From Anabaena lutea FACHB-196 (GTDB lineage: Bacteria; Cyanobacteriota; Cyanobacteriia; Cyanobacteriales; Nostocaceae), in NCBI RefSeq assembly GCF_014698305.1, contig NZ_JACJST010000012.1, positions 111,058 through 175,057 on the forward strand: a stretch of 64,000 nt of DNA. Direction: 5' to 3'. Shown here in pieces: positions 44,823-54,957 of this stretch (position 1 is the stretch's first letter; every line of letters starts with the position of its first letter). Made by a program: the position numbers and the translations under genes. The notes under the pieces are model-generated. The model searched no databases, had not been told where the DNA came from, and saw only the letters and a list, made by a program, of their open reading frames with translations.

Positions 44823-46406
44823 ATGTCCTACCAAATCCAAGCTAAAGAGGGTTACAGTAGCGGACAAGTTACCTCCATTTCGCTAATAGAAACAAAACCA
44901 TTTGTGTATAACGCTAATTTACTGGTGGTTGATGATCATCCAGACAACCTGCGTACACTATCTGCGATTTTAAGCCAGCAAGGGTACAAAGTCAGAAAAG
45001 CTATCAGTGGGGAAGTAGCTTTGGATACTATAAAAGTTGAAGCACCTGATCTAATTCTGTTAGACATCAAAATGCCGACAATCGATGGCTACAGGGTTTG
45101 TTCAATGCTGAAACAAAATCATGAAACCCGTCATATCCCTGTGATTTTCTTAAGTTCCCTAGATGCTGTTACTGATAAAGTCAAAGGATTTGAGGTTGGT
45201 GGTGTTGACTATATTACTAAACCTTTTCAAGCTGAAGAAGTATTAATCAGAGTTCAGCATCAACTAACCATTGTCAGACAAAGCCAGGAACTTTATGAAC
45301 ATAATCAGGCATTAATCAAGGAAATAGAAGAGCGAAAGCAGACTGAAGCAAAACTGCAACTGTTAATAAAAACCATGACTTTAGTAAATCAAGCCCTGAA
45401 TTTAAATCATGCGTTGGATGCTGTTTTGTGTGAAGTTTGTCAAGTGATTGGTTGGGACTATGGAGAGGCTTGGATCACCAACTTAGATGGTACAGGATTA
45501 GAACTAGGACAAGTTGCCTATGATCCGATTGATCAACAGTTAAAAGACTTTCACCTAGCAAGTTTAGAATACATTTTTTCCTATGGAGTAAGACTAATCG
45601 GTCAAGTCGGTGCAACCCAGCAACCGCAATGGATTGAGGATGTTTCACAGGTGCCGCAAGATATGTTTATCAGGGTTGAATCGGCGAATAAGGCCGGATT
45701 GAAGACTGTATTTGCAGTGCCAATTAGCCTAGAAGGAGAAACACTTGTAGTTATGTGCTTCTTCAAGCGATCGCTCTTACCCCATAATCCCCAACTTGTA
45801 GAGTTGGTAAATGCAGTGGCTATGGAGTTGAGTGCATTTATTGGGCGTAAGCAGGCAGAGGAGGCACTTAAACAGGCAAATAAAGAATTACTGCGGTTAG
45901 CAAATTTAGATGGGTTAACACAGATTGCCAATCGCAGGTGTTTTGATCAATCACTTTCTCATGAGTGGCAAAGACTGCGAAGGGAAAAAGCACCCTTGTC
46001 GTTACTTCTTGGGGATATTGATTATTTTAAATCCTACAACGACTATTACGGACATCTAGCTGGTGATGAATGCCTGAAAAAGGTAGCAGAAGCGATCGCT
46101 CGCACCTGTCATCGTCCTGCGGATTTAGTCGCTCGCTATGGTGGTGAAGAATTTGTGATTTTACTGCCTAATACCGATGTAGACGGAGCAATTCATATTA
46201 CTAAACAGATTCAAGCAGAAATAGCCAGACTAGCCATACCCCATCAATTTTCTTCCACTAATCAATTAACTTTGAGTATAGGCATTGCTAGTATAATTCC
46301 TCAAGGTCAAACTCTACCAAAAGAGCTTATTGCTGCCGCAGATGAGGCACTTTATCAGGCAAAAGCCCAAGGACGTAACACATACTGTGTATCTTCTGCC
46401 ATTTAA
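44823..46406 (+). CDS. Response regulator with GAF and GGDEF (diguanylate cyclase)
   Basis: The 527-residue protein makes cyclic di-GMP from GTP. The receiver domain (about 30-150) has VVDDHPDN and phosphoacceptor Asp81 in LILLDIKMPTIDGY. A coiled linker is followed by a GAF domain (about 180-340) and a GGDEF domain (about 355-525) with LDGLTQIANRRCFDQ and the active site GGEEF at 440-444. RPAD at 431-434 lies five residues before it, the RxxD inhibitory site, so product feedback is expected. It precedes the large histidine kinase gene by 213 bases on the same strand, a likely partner. Confidence 0.95.
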   Translation: MSYQIQAKEGYSSGQVTSISLIETKPFVYNANLLVVDDHPDNLRTLSAILSQQGYKVRKAISGEVALDTIKVEAPDLILLDIKMPTIDGYRVCSMLKQNHETRHIPVIFLSSLDAVTDKVKGFEVGGVDYITKPFQAEEVLIRVQHQLTIVRQSQELYEHNQALIKEIEERKQTEAKLQLLIKTMTLVNQALNLNHALDAVLCEVCQVIGWDYGEAWITNLDGTGLELGQVAYDPIDQQLKDFHLASLEYIFSYGVRLIGQVGATQQPQWIEDVSQVPQDMFIRVESANKAGLKTVFAVPISLEGETLVVMCFFKRSLLPHNPQLVELVNAVAMELSAFIGRKQAEEALKQANKELLRLANLDGLTQIANRRCFDQSLSHEWQRLRREKAPLSLLLGDIDYFKSYNDYYGHLAGDECLKKVAEAIARTCHRPADLVARYGGEEFVILLPNTDVDGAIHITKQIQAEIARLAIPHQFSSTNQLTLSIGIASIIPQGQTLPKELIAAADEALYQAKAQGRNTYCVSSAI

Positions 46407-46619
46407 TTCATATTTTTGTATTTTGCATCATCACTTGATGACTCTATCTCAATCGATTTTGGATTTGGCGAAAAGTTCTCAGGAGGGTTTCCCTCTGTAA
46501 TAAACTTTTCAAGACAGATTTTAGATTCTGGATTGGTTCTACGGATAAATTCAAGGAATTATTAGTCAAAACTAACTGTACCTCACACAATCGAGAACCG
46601 CTATATTCTGCGAATATCT

Positions 46620-49600
46620 ATGCTTTACAATCGTTTTCCCGCACTTCCCCTCCGCACAGTTCTAACTCTACCTTTGATCTTGCTATTGGTGATTACAGTA
46701 GGACTGACTAACTTTTTTTGTTTGCATAATAGTAACCAGGTTGTAGAGGAAATAACACAGCAATTAATGGGTGAAGTTGGAAATCGTGTCTATCTTTATC
46801 TAGACAATTATCTATCATTACCGCATCTGATTAATCAGATCAATATTAACGAAGTTAAAGATGGTGACCTTGATATTACTAATATTGAGGCTGTAGAACG
46901 TCATTTAATTGAGCAAATTTACAGTTTTAATAATATTGAAAATATTGTCTACGCTAACGAAGAAGGTAGTTTTAGAATGGTTGTTAATACAGATAGAAAA
47001 CGCCAAATTACTGTAACGAATAGTCCAAATATCAGAAAGTTTCAACAGTATGAAGTCAACTCCAAAGGTGAGCGTGTGCGATTATTAAAAATCGGAGAAT
47101 ATCCACCTGATTGGGATATTAGACAAAACTATTGGTATAAGTTAGCCAAACAGAGAAAAAAAGCAAATTGGAGTCCTGTTTATACATCTGCTAATAGCAG
47201 GAATCTGAAAATTAATGCCAGTTTGCCAATTTATGACACCGTGACTAAAAACCTTACAGGAGTATTTGGCGTTAATTTATTATTAAAAAACATCAATACA
47301 TTTCTCAACAATTTAAAATTAGGGCATTCTGGGATTGTATTTCTGACTGAAATGGATAGTTCTTTAATTGCTAGTTCAACAGATGAATTACCTTTTATTA
47401 AAACTAGTGATGGTAAAATAGAGCGAATTATTGCTAACCAAAGCCGACATCCACTAATTAAATCTGTCAGCCAATTTATAAAATCAAAAGTTGGCGATTG
47501 GAGTCAGATAAATCAACTCCAAAATTGGCAATTTATTGACAATAAGCAAACTTATTTATCTCAGATTCAACCTTATAAAAATGAATATGGATTGAATTGG
47601 TTAATTGTAACAGTTGTACCCAAATCTGATTTTGTAGGTCGCATTCATGACACAACCCAAACTACGATAAATTTGGTAATATTTGCGGTAATCATAGCGA
47701 TCGCACTCACTTCTCTGATTACCCGTTGGCTGGCCAGTCCCATCCTGAATATTAGCCAGATTTCATCCTTAATGGCTCAAGGCGATTTGCAGCAGCGAAT
47801 TCCCCAAAATCAGCCTATACGGGAATTGGCTCGGATGGCACAATCTTTTAACCAAATGGCGCAGCAGTTAAGAGACAACTTTGAACAAATTCGAGTCAAT
47901 CTGTCAGAGTTAGAAGGCAGATATGCCACCATATTTCGTACCAGCCCTGATGCTATTTCCATTACTCTCTTAGAGAATGGACGCTGGATTGATGTTAACA
48001 ATGCTTTTTTGCAACTAGCTGGATATACCTATGATGAACTTATCGGTCGTACAGCAATAGAAATGAATATTTTGGTAAATCCTCAAGAAGTAGAAGCAAT
48101 CGCCCAACAACTCAAACAAACAGGATTTATCCGCAATCAAGAATTTCATTGGCGGACAAAAACACAAGAAATCAAAGTATCTCTTGTTTCTTGCGAGATC
48201 ATCGAACTCGATGGTAAACCCTGCATTCTCTCCATCTGTAAGGAAATCACCGAACTGAAAAAAATACAAGCTGCTTTACACGCTAGTAGAGATCGCTATC
48301 GTGCCATTGTTCAAGATCAAACTGAACTAATTGTCCGCTATCAACCAGATGGCACTGTAACCTTTGTTAACCAAGCATTTTGCCGATACTTTGGGCGATC
48401 GCCTGAAGAGTTGCTGGAACATAATTTTTACCCAGTCATTTTCGAGGAAGACAGGGAGTATGTTGCCCAACTTATCAACTCAATGAGCCGGGAAAATCCC
48501 ACAATAGTGATTGAAAATCGCGTCATTGTTGGTGAAGAAATTCGCTGGACTCAGTGGATTAACCTGATGATTTTTGATGAGCAAGAAGAGTTTGTAGAAT
48601 TTCAAGCAGTTGGTAGGGATATCAACGATCGCAAACAAGCTGAACTAGCTTTACAAGAAAAAGAAGCATTTTTACGAATCATTTACGATGGTGTTGAGCA
48701 ATCCATTTTTGTGATTGATGTTTTGGCTGATAGTGAGTTTTGCTATGTAGGGCTAAACCCAGCCCATGAAAGGTTAACGGGAATTCAATCAGCAGATCTA
48801 GTTGGTAAGACCCCTGAACAGATACTTCCTCCAGATTTTGCGGCTGCGGTACGACAAAACTATCAAAAATGTATTGACACAGGTAAAACCATCACCTATG
48901 AAGAATATCTTCCTTTCCAAGGGCAAGATTGCTGGTGGCTCACGAGTCTGACACCGATACGTAATCAATCGTCGCAGATTTATCGCCTGGTGGGTAGTAG
49001 CATCAATATTAGCGATCGCATACTCTTTGAACAAGCCCTCCGCAAAAGTGAGCAACGGTTAAGCTATCTGCTCACCTCCAGTCCAGCCATGATCTATAGC
49101 TATAATCCAGATGACTACAGTCTCACCTTCATAAGTGAAAACGTCCAGAATTTGCTGGGGTATACAGCCCAAGAAGTCTTAGAGGAGGAAAACTTTTGGG
49201 CCAATCACATCCATCCAGAAGACAAGGAACAAGTGTTCGCCAATCTGCCAAAGTTGTATGAAAAAGATATTTACGCTCATAATTACCGTTTCCTCGATGC
49301 AGATGGTAATTATCGCTGGATACAGTCAGAATTAAGATTAATCAGAGATGAAGCAGGCAACCCCAAAGAAGTAGTTGGCTATTCCATAGATATCACAGAC
49401 CGCAAACAAGCCGAAATACAACTTCAACAAGCAAAAGAAGCAGCAGTGGCCGCAAACCAGGCAAAAACTATCTTCTTAGCAAACATGAGCCATGAATTGC
49501 GAACACCACTTAACATCATCTTGGGCTTCACTCAAGTCATGAAACGTGACAGTTCTCTCAGTTTAGAGCAACAAGAACATCTCCAAATCATTCATCGCAG

Positions 49601-50588
49601 TGGCCATAACCTACTTAACTTCATCAACGAAATTTTAGATTTATCCAAAATTGAAGCCGGACGCATGGTATTGAATGAAACCAGCTTTGACCTGATAGCG
49701 CTGTTAAAGTCCCTGCAAGAAATGTTCCGCTTGAAAGCCGCAGCTAAAAACTTACAACTTAATCTAGAACTAGATTTAGACTTACCTCAGTACATCACCA
49801 CCGATGCCAATAAACTCCGCCAAGTACTGATTAACCTGCTGAATAACGCCCTTAAGTTTACAGAGCAAGGTAGTGTCACTCTACGTGTAGAAGTCAAAAA
49901 TTGCAATAATGCTCAAATTGACCCACTCAGTCTTCATTTTCAACAAGATGACGCACAGACGCGGGGACACGGAGAGGGAGAGCAGAATGAGTCCCTCCAG
50001 CCTGAATCCCCTTCTAAAATATCTGTGCGTCTCTTCTTTGCAGTCGAAGATACTGGTATTGGTATTGCCCCAGAGGAACTGACCAGAATTTTTGATGCTT
50101 TTGTCCAATCTGTGCGATCGCATAGCAACTCAAACACAGGTACTTCTGCTATAGAAGGAACTGGATTAGGACTCTCCATTAGCCACAAGTTTGTTAACTT
50201 AATGAATGGCAATCTTCGCGTTACCAGTCATCTCAATCAAGGCAGTACTTTCTATTTTGATATTCCAGTCAAATTAGCCACAGCAGAAGGAATTTCTCCT
50301 AGTTCAGATGTTGAAGAAAATTCTCAGCTACCCATGACAAATAATATTCAAGACGATGAACAATCTCAAACTGCAATATCTGAAAGTCTATCTGTTATGC
50401 CCTCAACTTGGCTGAACGAATTACACCAAGCTGCATTATGTTGTGATGAGGAGGAAGTACTAAATTTGATTGATCAAATTCCCGAAACAAACATCGCTTT
50501 AATTACTAGCTTGAAAAATCTAGTCAGCACCTATCAATTCCAGGCAATCTTGCAAATTTTGACATTATCCAGCACCCTAAACGAGTAA
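46620..50588 (+). CDS. Membrane sensor histidine kinase: Cache-like, HAMP, four PAS, HisKA, HATPase
   Basis: The 1322-residue protein has an N-terminal helix (about 12-32), a large extracytoplasmic region with a double-Cache-like form (about 35-340), a second helix (about 352-372), HAMP, then four PAS/PAC units (about 435-940). The phosphoacceptor His958 is in MSHELRTPLN. The ATPase domain shows LINLLNNALKFTEQG, DTGIGIAPEEL and GTGLGLSI. An insert of about 30 residues between the N and G1 boxes comes from repeat DNA (49950-49985). The tail ends in an Hpt-like helical region. The upstream REC-GAF-GGDEF protein is the likely target. Confidence 0.94.
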   Translation: MLYNRFPALPLRTVLTLPLILLLVITVGLTNFFCLHNSNQVVEEITQQLMGEVGNRVYLYLDNYLSLPHLINQININEVKDGDLDITNIEAVERHLIEQIYSFNNIENIVYANEEGSFRMVVNTDRKRQITVTNSPNIRKFQQYEVNSKGERVRLLKIGEYPPDWDIRQNYWYKLAKQRKKANWSPVYTSANSRNLKINASLPIYDTVTKNLTGVFGVNLLLKNINTFLNNLKLGHSGIVFLTEMDSSLIASSTDELPFIKTSDGKIERIIANQSRHPLIKSVSQFIKSKVGDWSQINQLQNWQFIDNKQTYLSQIQPYKNEYGLNWLIVTVVPKSDFVGRIHDTTQTTINLVIFAVIIAIALTSLITRWLASPILNISQISSLMAQGDLQQRIPQNQPIRELARMAQSFNQMAQQLRDNFEQIRVNLSELEGRYATIFRTSPDAISITLLENGRWIDVNNAFLQLAGYTYDELIGRTAIEMNILVNPQEVEAIAQQLKQTGFIRNQEFHWRTKTQEIKVSLVSCEIIELDGKPCILSICKEITELKKIQAALHASRDRYRAIVQDQTELIVRYQPDGTVTFVNQAFCRYFGRSPEELLEHNFYPVIFEEDREYVAQLINSMSRENPTIVIENRVIVGEEIRWTQWINLMIFDEQEEFVEFQAVGRDINDRKQAELALQEKEAFLRIIYDGVEQSIFVIDVLADSEFCYVGLNPAHERLTGIQSADLVGKTPEQILPPDFAAAVRQNYQKCIDTGKTITYEEYLPFQGQDCWWLTSLTPIRNQSSQIYRLVGSSINISDRILFEQALRKSEQRLSYLLTSSPAMIYSYNPDDYSLTFISENVQNLLGYTAQEVLEEENFWANHIHPEDKEQVFANLPKLYEKDIYAHNYRFLDADGNYRWIQSELRLIRDEAGNPKEVVGYSIDITDRKQAEIQLQQAKEAAVAANQAKTIFLANMSHELRTPLNIILGFTQVMKRDSSLSLEQQEHLQIIHRSGHNLLNFINEILDLSKIEAGRMVLNETSFDLIALLKSLQEMFRLKAAAKNLQLNLELDLDLPQYITTDANKLRQVLINLLNNALKFTEQGSVTLRVEVKNCNNAQIDPLSLHFQQDDAQTRGHGEGEQNESLQPESPSKISVRLFFAVEDTGIGIAPEELTRIFDAFVQSVRSHSNSNTGTSAIEGTGLGLSISHKFVNLMNGNLRVTSHLNQGSTFYFDIPVKLATAEGISPSSDVEENSQLPMTNNIQDDEQSQTAISESLSVMPSTWLNELHQAALCCDEEEVLNLIDQIPETNIALITSLKNLVSTYQFQAILQILTLSSTLNE
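49950..49985 (+). repeat. Repeat-derived insert in the histidine kinase ATPase domain
   Basis: GACGCACAGACGCGGGG and ACACGGAGAGGGAG are the reverse complement of the CTCCGTGTCCCCGCG-type units at 44454-44600. The insert encodes DAQTRGHGEGEQ and keeps frame. It lies in the loop between N and G1 boxes. Confidence 0.65.
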
Positions 50589-51023
50589 TATGGTTTTCGG
50601 CTAAAGACTTATCAGGCAATCACACAGCGATAGAGAAACGCGATGACAGGTCGAGCTTTTTTGATAAATAATTAAGCGAACCTGATATAAATTATACTTA
50701 AATCGGCTAATATTTGGACTTTACAGTATTGCATAAATGAGAGAAAAAAAACTTAAACAAAGACTCTGCGTACCTTTGCGTTTACCTCAGCGAACCTCTG
50801 CGTTTAAAAGTAAACTTCCCAGCCGTCTTTAGTTTGGCAACATCATAAAAAATACCCCCGGTTATAGACCGAGGGATTCTGCAAGTCGGAATTATCGCAC
50901 AAAGACATTCGCGGATATAGAATAGCAATATAACAATGAAAAAATCTGCCAAATTGCCAAAAATAAATTGATTTAAAAGTGTGAGTAAATAATAACAGTA
51001 TTCTTTTTGTGTCAATCAACAAA
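50589..51023. other. Spacer with short CTGCG repeats
   Basis: No gene is supported in this 435-base interval. It contains GACTCTGCGTACCTTTGCG and CAGCGAACCTCTGCG units (50760-50800), a repeat type also seen in the putA insert, and AT-rich sequence upstream of the iminopeptidase gene. Confidence 0.5.
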
Positions 51024-51971
51024 ATGCGAGAACTTTATCCACTTATCCAACCTTACCGCGAAGATTACTTACAAGTTTCTGACTTACACTCAATTCATTT
51101 TGAAGAATCAGGTAATCCCCAAGGAAAACCAATAGTTTTACTACATGGAGGACCTGGTGGCGGCTGTCCACCTTTTTATCGGCAATATTTCCACCCAGAG
51201 AAATGGCGTTTAGTAATGTTTGATCAACGTGGTTGTGGTCAAAGTCAGCCTCATGCTGAACTGCGAGAAAATACCACTTGGGATTTAGTCAGCGATATTG
51301 AAAAATTACGCGAACATTTAGGAATAGAAAAGTGGGTTGTATTTGGTGGAAGTTGGGGAAGCACATTGTCATTAGCTTATAGTCAAACCCATCCTTCTCG
51401 CTGTACAGGATTAATTTTGCGTGGCATTTTCATGTTAAGAGAAAAGGAATTATCCTGGTTTTATCAAGAAGGTGCTAGTTATATTTTTCCTGATGCGTGG
51501 GAAGAATATATTAAACCTATTCCCGTCGCTGAACGAGAAGATATGATAACAGCTTATTACAAACGTTTGACTAGTTCAAATTTGCAAATTCAACTAGAAG
51601 CAGCCCGTGCTTGGTCAATCTGGGAAGGTAGTACAAGTAAACTTTTTGTAGATCCCGAACTTAAACAAAAGTTTGGTGATGATGAATTTGCAGCAGCTTT
51701 TGCACGCATTGAATGCCATTATTTTATTAACAAGGGATTTTTTGAACAGGAAAATCAACTACTTTTAAATGTTGACCGTATTCGCCATATTCCCGCTGTA
51801 ATTGTCCAAGGACGCTATGATGTAGTGTGTCCGATGATATCAGCTTGGGAATTACATCAAGCGTGGAAAGAAGCAGAATTTATCGTTATTCCTGATGCGG
51901 GACATTCCATGAGTGAACCAGGAATTAGTAGTGCTTTAATTGCAGCTACAGATAAATTTACAGAGTTTTAG
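51024..51971 (+). CDS. pip: Proline iminopeptidase
   Basis: This alpha/beta hydrolase of family S33 removes N-terminal proline from peptides. The 315-residue protein has HGGPGGGCPPF (oxyanion region), DQRGCGQSQPH, the nucleophile Ser in VFGGSWGSTLSLAY, Asp in VQGRYDVVCP and His in DAGHSMSEPG. I chose ATG 51024 (MRELYPLIQPYRED), the usual N terminus of this family; a GTG at 51009 would add five residues. It is monocistronic. Confidence 0.95.
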   Translation: MRELYPLIQPYREDYLQVSDLHSIHFEESGNPQGKPIVLLHGGPGGGCPPFYRQYFHPEKWRLVMFDQRGCGQSQPHAELRENTTWDLVSDIEKLREHLGIEKWVVFGGSWGSTLSLAYSQTHPSRCTGLILRGIFMLREKELSWFYQEGASYIFPDAWEEYIKPIPVAEREDMITAYYKRLTSSNLQIQLEAARAWSIWEGSTSKLFVDPELKQKFGDDEFAAAFARIECHYFINKGFFEQENQLLLNVDRIRHIPAVIVQGRYDVVCPMISAWELHQAWKEAEFIVIPDAGHSMSEPGISSALIAATDKFTEF

Positions 51972-52183
51972 ATCACGCATATTTAAATTCTGTTTTAAAT
52001 TCTGTCACTGTCTAAATTGAAGATTGGGTTAAGCGGCACACAACCCAATCTTAGAACTAAAAAAACTGAGCATCACAATTGATTAAATTGATGGCATATT
52101 TAAATACTTACAGCAGATTGCAGATCAATGAGGTACAGAATCAAAATTGAAACCTATATACCAAGTCAATGTGTAAGTCTTCG

Positions 52184-52250
52184 TTTCGTAGGGTGGGAAA
52201 TGCCCACCAAACCTAGATTTCAAAAATCAAAGATTATTACTAAATACTTA
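52184..52250. repeat. Dispersed repeat, partial copy C
   Basis: CGTAGGGTGGGAAATGCCCACC with an ATTTCAAAAATCAAA flank resembles copies A and B (4094-4191, 7191-7284) in a truncated and rearranged form. It lies between convergent genes and reaches into the end of the methyltransferase gene. Confidence 0.5.
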
Positions 52251-53193
52251 AATATTTACACATCGGCGATATCGTCTCTATATCAATCTTCTTCCCTTCA
52301 CCCTCAGTCATATTTTTAAACAGCACCGTAAATGCACCAGCCCCTAAACCATATTGAGGAAACATTCGATAACAAGGAATGTCAGTTAAATCTGATTGAT
52401 AAGCTAATAAATGTCTAACTTCTACAGCTTGAAAATGGAGAAATTTTTCTAAAAACCATTCACATACTTGCTCATTTTCTTCTGGTGAATAAGTACAAGT
52501 CATATAAGCTAAATAACCTTGGGGAGCTACAAGTTGTGCTGAATTAGCGATAATGCGTTTTTGACGATTTGCACTTTTATTAATTGAAGTAGGATGAAAA
52601 CATCCAGGTGCTTTTTCACCTTTAGCTAATAAAGATTGCCCTGTACAAGGAGCATCAACTATAACTAAATTACTTGATTCTGGAAACATTTCTGCAAAAA
52701 TACTAGAATCTCGATGTACTACACCAGCAGGTTTTATCTGACAACGCTTCAAATTAGAAATTAGCATTCCTAACCGCTTACCAATCACCTCATTACTAAT
52801 CAGCAAATGAGGTTTTAATACTTTCCAAGCAAAAACACTCTTACCCCCTGGTGCAGCACACATATCAAACACCAAAGGTACTGATTGATTAATAGTTAAC
52901 AAACTAGAAGCAGAAAACACAGAAGAAAAATCTAAACAATAAAAATATCCTTGTTGATGTAAGAGATGTTGACCTGGCTTTTCTCCCAGGTGTAAACGAT
53001 CTACAAATTTTGGTTGCCAATCCACAGGTGTTTCTACCGAAAAAGGAGAGATTTCTGGCTGATCTTGACACCAAAGAATACAAGGTAAAAAACGTTGAGG
53101 ATTAACTAAAGCATCGATAAACTTTGCTTCTTCTTCTGAATCTTTAAATAAACGACGTGCGACTTTAAGTAATAAATTTGAAGGCTTTTCCAT
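52240..53193 (-). CDS. NOL1/NOP2/Sun-type RNA (cytosine-5) methyltransferase
   Basis: The 317-residue enzyme methylates cytosine in rRNA or tRNA with S-adenosylmethionine. MCAAPGGKSVFAWK is the SAM-binding motif, and the two catalytic cysteines are in VDAPCTGQSLLAKGEKAP and MTCTYSPEENEQVCEWFLE. There is no N-terminal NusB-type domain, so it is not RsmB; it is closer to the RsmF/YebU or single-domain Rsm form. The exact target base is unknown. Its C-terminal end overlaps repeat copy C. Confidence 0.9.
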   Translation of the reverse strand: MEKPSNLLLKVARRLFKDSEEEAKFIDALVNPQRFLPCILWCQDQPEISPFSVETPVDWQPKFVDRLHLGEKPGQHLLHQQGYFYCLDFSSVFSASSLLTINQSVPLVFDMCAAPGGKSVFAWKVLKPHLLISNEVIGKRLGMLISNLKRCQIKPAGVVHRDSSIFAEMFPESSNLVIVDAPCTGQSLLAKGEKAPGCFHPTSINKSANRQKRIIANSAQLVAPQGYLAYMTCTYSPEENEQVCEWFLEKFLHFQAVEVRHLLAYQSDLTDIPCYRMFPQYGLGAGAFTVLFKNMTEGEGKKIDIETISPMCKYLSI

Positions 53194-53405
53194 ATTTTAA
53201 ATTTGGGTAATTTTAGCTAATTAGAACAGTATTGAAACTGTTACAGCAGAACAATGCAATTAAGGTATTTGGCTGCATACTGAAAATATAATGACCACCA
53301 TTTAGATTGCGTTTGCGAAGCGCGTCCGGCGCGGCTTCTGGCCTTTGGCTAGAAGCTAACCGTGTTTTGACACTTGCTAAACTAACCCATTGCACCGGAG
53401 AGGTC

Positions 53406-54839
53406 ATGATCTTAGATAATTTTCAGCGAAAACTGCGCCAAGAAGCACAACTTTGGCGAGATGAAGGACTTATTAGTTCTTCCCAACACCAGCAATTAGC
53501 AGACCGCTATCAATTTAATAAGATAGAAGCGGATGCACGGGAAAGTTCTGGGTTAATAGCCATTGCTTTTGGTGGCTTACTTTTAGCCTTAGGTGTAATT
53601 ATCTTTGTAGCCACAAATTGGCAAACATGGTCAAGAGAAGTCAAGTTTATCTTGTTAATGAGTTTGTTTTTGTCTACTGCTATCACTGGTTTTTTCACAT
53701 GGAGACAACCTGCACTTGCTTTAGCTGAAGGTAAAAAACCACAACGTAGCAAACGCTTACTGGGAGAAGCTTTGCTAATTCTGAGTAGCCTGATTTTAGG
53801 GGCAACTTTATGGCTGATGGCGCAAATATTCAATATTAGCGGTTCAACTTCTGAGTTGTTTTTGGCTTGGGGGTTTGGCGTTTTAGTCATGGCCTATAGT
53901 CTATCTCTAAACTCCTTGGGAATTTTGTCGATTATCTTGGTGCAAATCGGCTATTGGATAGGATTGGGAGAATTTTTATCTTCTCCAAATGAGTTAACTT
54001 GGGCGCGGTTAGCAGTACGGCATATGCCTCTGTTATCTTGGCTGCTGTTTGTTCCTTTAGCCTATGTTTGCCGTTCGCGGTGGATTTTTGGACTAGGAGT
54101 AGTAGCCTTTACTTTTTCCTTGCAATACAACCTTAACCCACTACCCCTATTAACTTTTTCTGATTTAGTTCCTTGGGTGGCATCTTTTGCTTTAGCGCTC
54201 CCACCAGCATTACTCTGGAGTTATGATGATTTGCTATTCCCAATCATCAATTACAGGTTGTTTCAACCTCTAGCCCGGAATTTAGGGTTGATATGTTTTG
54301 GGGTAGTCTTTTATCTGTTGTCTTTCCGTGGGCAGTGGCAATCACCAATTGATGGTAATTCTTTCTTGAATGGATTCCAATCTCTGCCTATCATTGATTT
54401 GGGGATTCTCAGCGGCTTGGCTGTATTGCAATGGTTGTTTCTGTTGCGTCATCGAAACAGCCCACCCCGGAGAGAAGTATTTTTTACTTTCATTGTCATT
54501 AGCATCTTTCTGGGTTTCATTGTCATCGTCCCTTTTTGGCATCAAGCGATTGGCCGGATTACTGAACTGGGCATTTTTATCTTCAATGTCCTTTTGGCAA
54601 CATTAGCTTGGGGGTTAATTCAAGAAGGATTGAAGTTAAGTAAAAGACGCTCTTTTTGGTGTGGGATATTACTGTTTATCTTGCAAATTATCAGCCGGGT
54701 GTTGGAGTACGACACGGATGTACTTTTTAGGTCACTTGTTTTTATCTCCTGTGGCTATTCTCTCATAGCTGCTGGTCAGTGGTTTGAACGTCGCTTATCT
54801 CCTGCATCTAATTCTGCAAGTAAGAAGCAAGGCAATTGA
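53406..54839 (+). CDS. DUF2157 integral membrane protein
   Basis: The 477-residue protein starts at ATG 53406 with GGAGAGG close upstream. A cytoplasmic N-terminal DUF2157 region (about 1-55; QRKLRQEAQLWRDEGLIS) precedes about 12 hydrophobic helices. It is followed after 118 bases by the GDYXXLXY-like gene, a pairing that is common for DUF2157 proteins; function is unknown. The 5' spacer has a GC-rich repeat (about 53308-53355) that opens an apparent extra 33 codons, which I reject. Confidence 0.82.
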   Translation: MILDNFQRKLRQEAQLWRDEGLISSSQHQQLADRYQFNKIEADARESSGLIAIAFGGLLLALGVIIFVATNWQTWSREVKFILLMSLFLSTAITGFFTWRQPALALAEGKKPQRSKRLLGEALLILSSLILGATLWLMAQIFNISGSTSELFLAWGFGVLVMAYSLSLNSLGILSIILVQIGYWIGLGEFLSSPNELTWARLAVRHMPLLSWLLFVPLAYVCRSRWIFGLGVVAFTFSLQYNLNPLPLLTFSDLVPWVASFALALPPALLWSYDDLLFPIINYRLFQPLARNLGLICFGVVFYLLSFRGQWQSPIDGNSFLNGFQSLPIIDLGILSGLAVLQWLFLLRHRNSPPRREVFFTFIVISIFLGFIVIVPFWHQAIGRITELGIFIFNVLLATLAWGLIQEGLKLSKRRSFWCGILLFILQIISRVLEYDTDVLFRSLVFISCGYSLIAAGQWFERRLSPASNSASKKQGN

Positions 54840-54957
54840 CGTAACACAATATTTATTCCTAAATCTCTGCGTTTAAATTCCTATTAGTCATGAGTCATTG
54901 GGTATTAACAACTGAATAAATGACAAATGACAAGTAAACAATTATCAATTAGTTTTC

